From Roseivirga ehrenbergii (lineage in GTDB: Bacteria; Bacteroidota; Bacteroidia; Cytophagales; Cyclobacteriaceae): a DNA stretch of 64,000 bases. Position 1 is the first letter of the stretch; every line of letters starts with the position of its first letter. The stretch is taken from NCBI RefSeq assembly GCF_001593005.1, contig NZ_LQZQ01000002.1:186001-250000 (forward strand). Direction: 5' to 3'. A program made the translations under genes and the position numbers. Shown here piece after piece: positions 63,433-64,000 of this stretch. The notes below the pieces were generated by a model that saw only the letters and a program-made list of their open reading frames with translations, made no database searches and had not been told where the DNA came from.

Positions 63433-63642
63433 ATGGAATGGATAGTATCAATAGAGATAACAAGTTGGGGTTGGGGTCTGATCATACTTACATTGATTAG
63501 TTGGTTTGGAGCAATTACCCTTTCCAAAATCAATAACAAGCACAAATCGGAGCAGCTTGATAAGGTTTTAAAGTATAAAGGGTCAATTCAAATTGAAGAA
63601 GGCCATCAAAAAGATTCGTTTAAAATTAATAAGCTCAAGTAA
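63433..63642 (+). CDS. Small single-TM protein
   Basis: 69 residues: one TM helix (WGWGLIILTLISWFGAITLS) then a charged tail (NNKHKSEQLDKVLKYKGSIQ). The start MEWIVSIEIT follows an A-rich leader. No family recognised. It could be real, but nothing besides the plausible TM-plus-charged-tail makeup supports it. Confidence 0.4.
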   Translation: MEWIVSIEITSWGWGLIILTLISWFGAITLSKINNKHKSEQLDKVLKYKGSIQIEEGHQKDSFKINKLK

Positions 63643-63783
63643 GATGAACTGTTTTAGACATTTTTTCTGGCTCAGGAGGATTTCTGGTTTGATATAACAA
63701 TTGCTAGCCCTCCTTTCACAGCCCAAAAAAGGCCACAATTCTCATTGCAGCCTTTGATGTTTTTCACTCTGATTTATTCTTGC

Positions 63784-64000
63784 TTAACCGGTTACTACGA
63801 TCTTAAACTTATGCAGCTTACCATTGACCATAATGGTAAGAAGATGAACTCCTTGGCTGATTCGGCTTGTCTTAACCTCCAGACGGTTCTCTGTTCTTTC
63901 TATTTCTATTTGTACTTCCGTTCCATTCATTTGGTGTAATCGAACCTCACCCAATTCTGCTTCTTGATCAAGGCTTATGTATAAGGTTTGTCCTTTTTGC
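63784..64000 (-). CDS. C-terminal tail of a type IX secretion (T9SS) cargo protein, partial
   Basis: The minus strand from the edge to TAA at 63784-63786 reads 71 residues ending GVHLLTIMVNGKLHKFKIVV followed by TG. The pattern (beta-strands, a Gly-Val/His-x-x-x-x turn and a final basic K-x-K-I-V-V strand) matches Por secretion-system type A sorting domains. This would be the signal that sends the protein through the outer membrane for surface attachment or release. Most of the gene lies outside the window. Confidence 0.72.
   Translation of the reverse strand, partial: QKGQTLYISLDQEAELGEVRLHQMNGTEVQIEIERTENRLEVKTSRISQGVHLLTIMVNGKLHKFKIVVTG

Noticed and set aside
63745-63939. Plus-strand 64-codon frame near the end
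   Set aside because: It is the reverse shadow of the T9SS sorting-domain frame, which has a far better protein pattern.

Overview
The window looks like chromosomal DNA from a member of the Bacteroidota, most likely order Cytophagales (Roseivirga, Fulvivirga or Marivirga-like). This is inferred from FecR/ECF-sigma pairs, a TonB-dependent receptor with a carboxypeptidase-like N-terminal domain, a type IX secretion C-terminal sorting tail, DUF6702, PadR-coupled large ABC permeases, zinc-less L31, weak Shine-Dalgarno signals and a TTTG-N20-TAnnTTTG promoter. No rRNA, tRNA, CRISPR array or prophage was found.

Layout. 1-5044: an ECF sigma factor (cut by the edge) with a two-TM partner, a PadR/ABC-permease pair, and two long non-coding stretches filled with hairpin-rich dispersed repeats plus a 55-bp relic of insertion-sequence ends. 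5045-12673: DUF695 protein, comM, gmhA, an MsbA-like exporter, a RemB/Wzi-like outer-membrane protein, rpmE2 and suhB. 12862-17770: an SH3-like secreted protein and a tight four-gene operon (C39-like peptidase, RimK-like ATP-grasp ligase, GCS2-like ligase, N-formylglutamate amidohydrolase) that looks like an amidoligase pathway. 17920-28613: nitroreductase, then a type III polyketide synthase cluster (methyltransferase, BamE-like protein, PKS, divergent UbiA prenyltransferase, flavin oxidoreductase). A TPR-CHAT protease / TPR anti-sigma / ECF sigma module lies between UbiA and the oxidoreductase.

28720-43251: secreted metallo- and aspartyl proteases, an SRPBCC protein, a second TPR-CHAT protein, an M1 peptidase, HupE/UreJ, DUF6702, a DUF3298 lipoprotein, a RluA-family pseudouridine synthase and an acyl-CoA dehydrogenase. 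43372-44720 is a complete IS3-family element. 44837-52406: uvrA, then a creD operon and a winged-helix regulator operon that share an identical 7-5-7 palindrome, then three small membrane genes, the last disrupted by a 14-bp tandem duplication. 52595-56344: an ECF sigma/FecR pair followed by two paralogous beta-barrel proteins, one carrying an STN signalling domain. 56401-64000: HAD phosphatase, LOG protein, SDR epimerase, a TonB receptor with a surface-lipoprotein partner, and the tail of a T9SS-secreted protein.

The most interesting system is the CHAT module at 22015-27387. Its predicted topology puts a TPR-CHAT cysteine protease and the TPR domain of a membrane anti-sigma factor on the same (periplasmic) side, suggesting proteolytic control of an ECF sigma factor. 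This parallels the TPR-CHAT/Csx30/sigma circuit of type III-E CRISPR, but without CRISPR. Second-tier items are the STN-barrel fusion, the amidoligase operon, the split polyketide cluster and the IS-derived mini-element.
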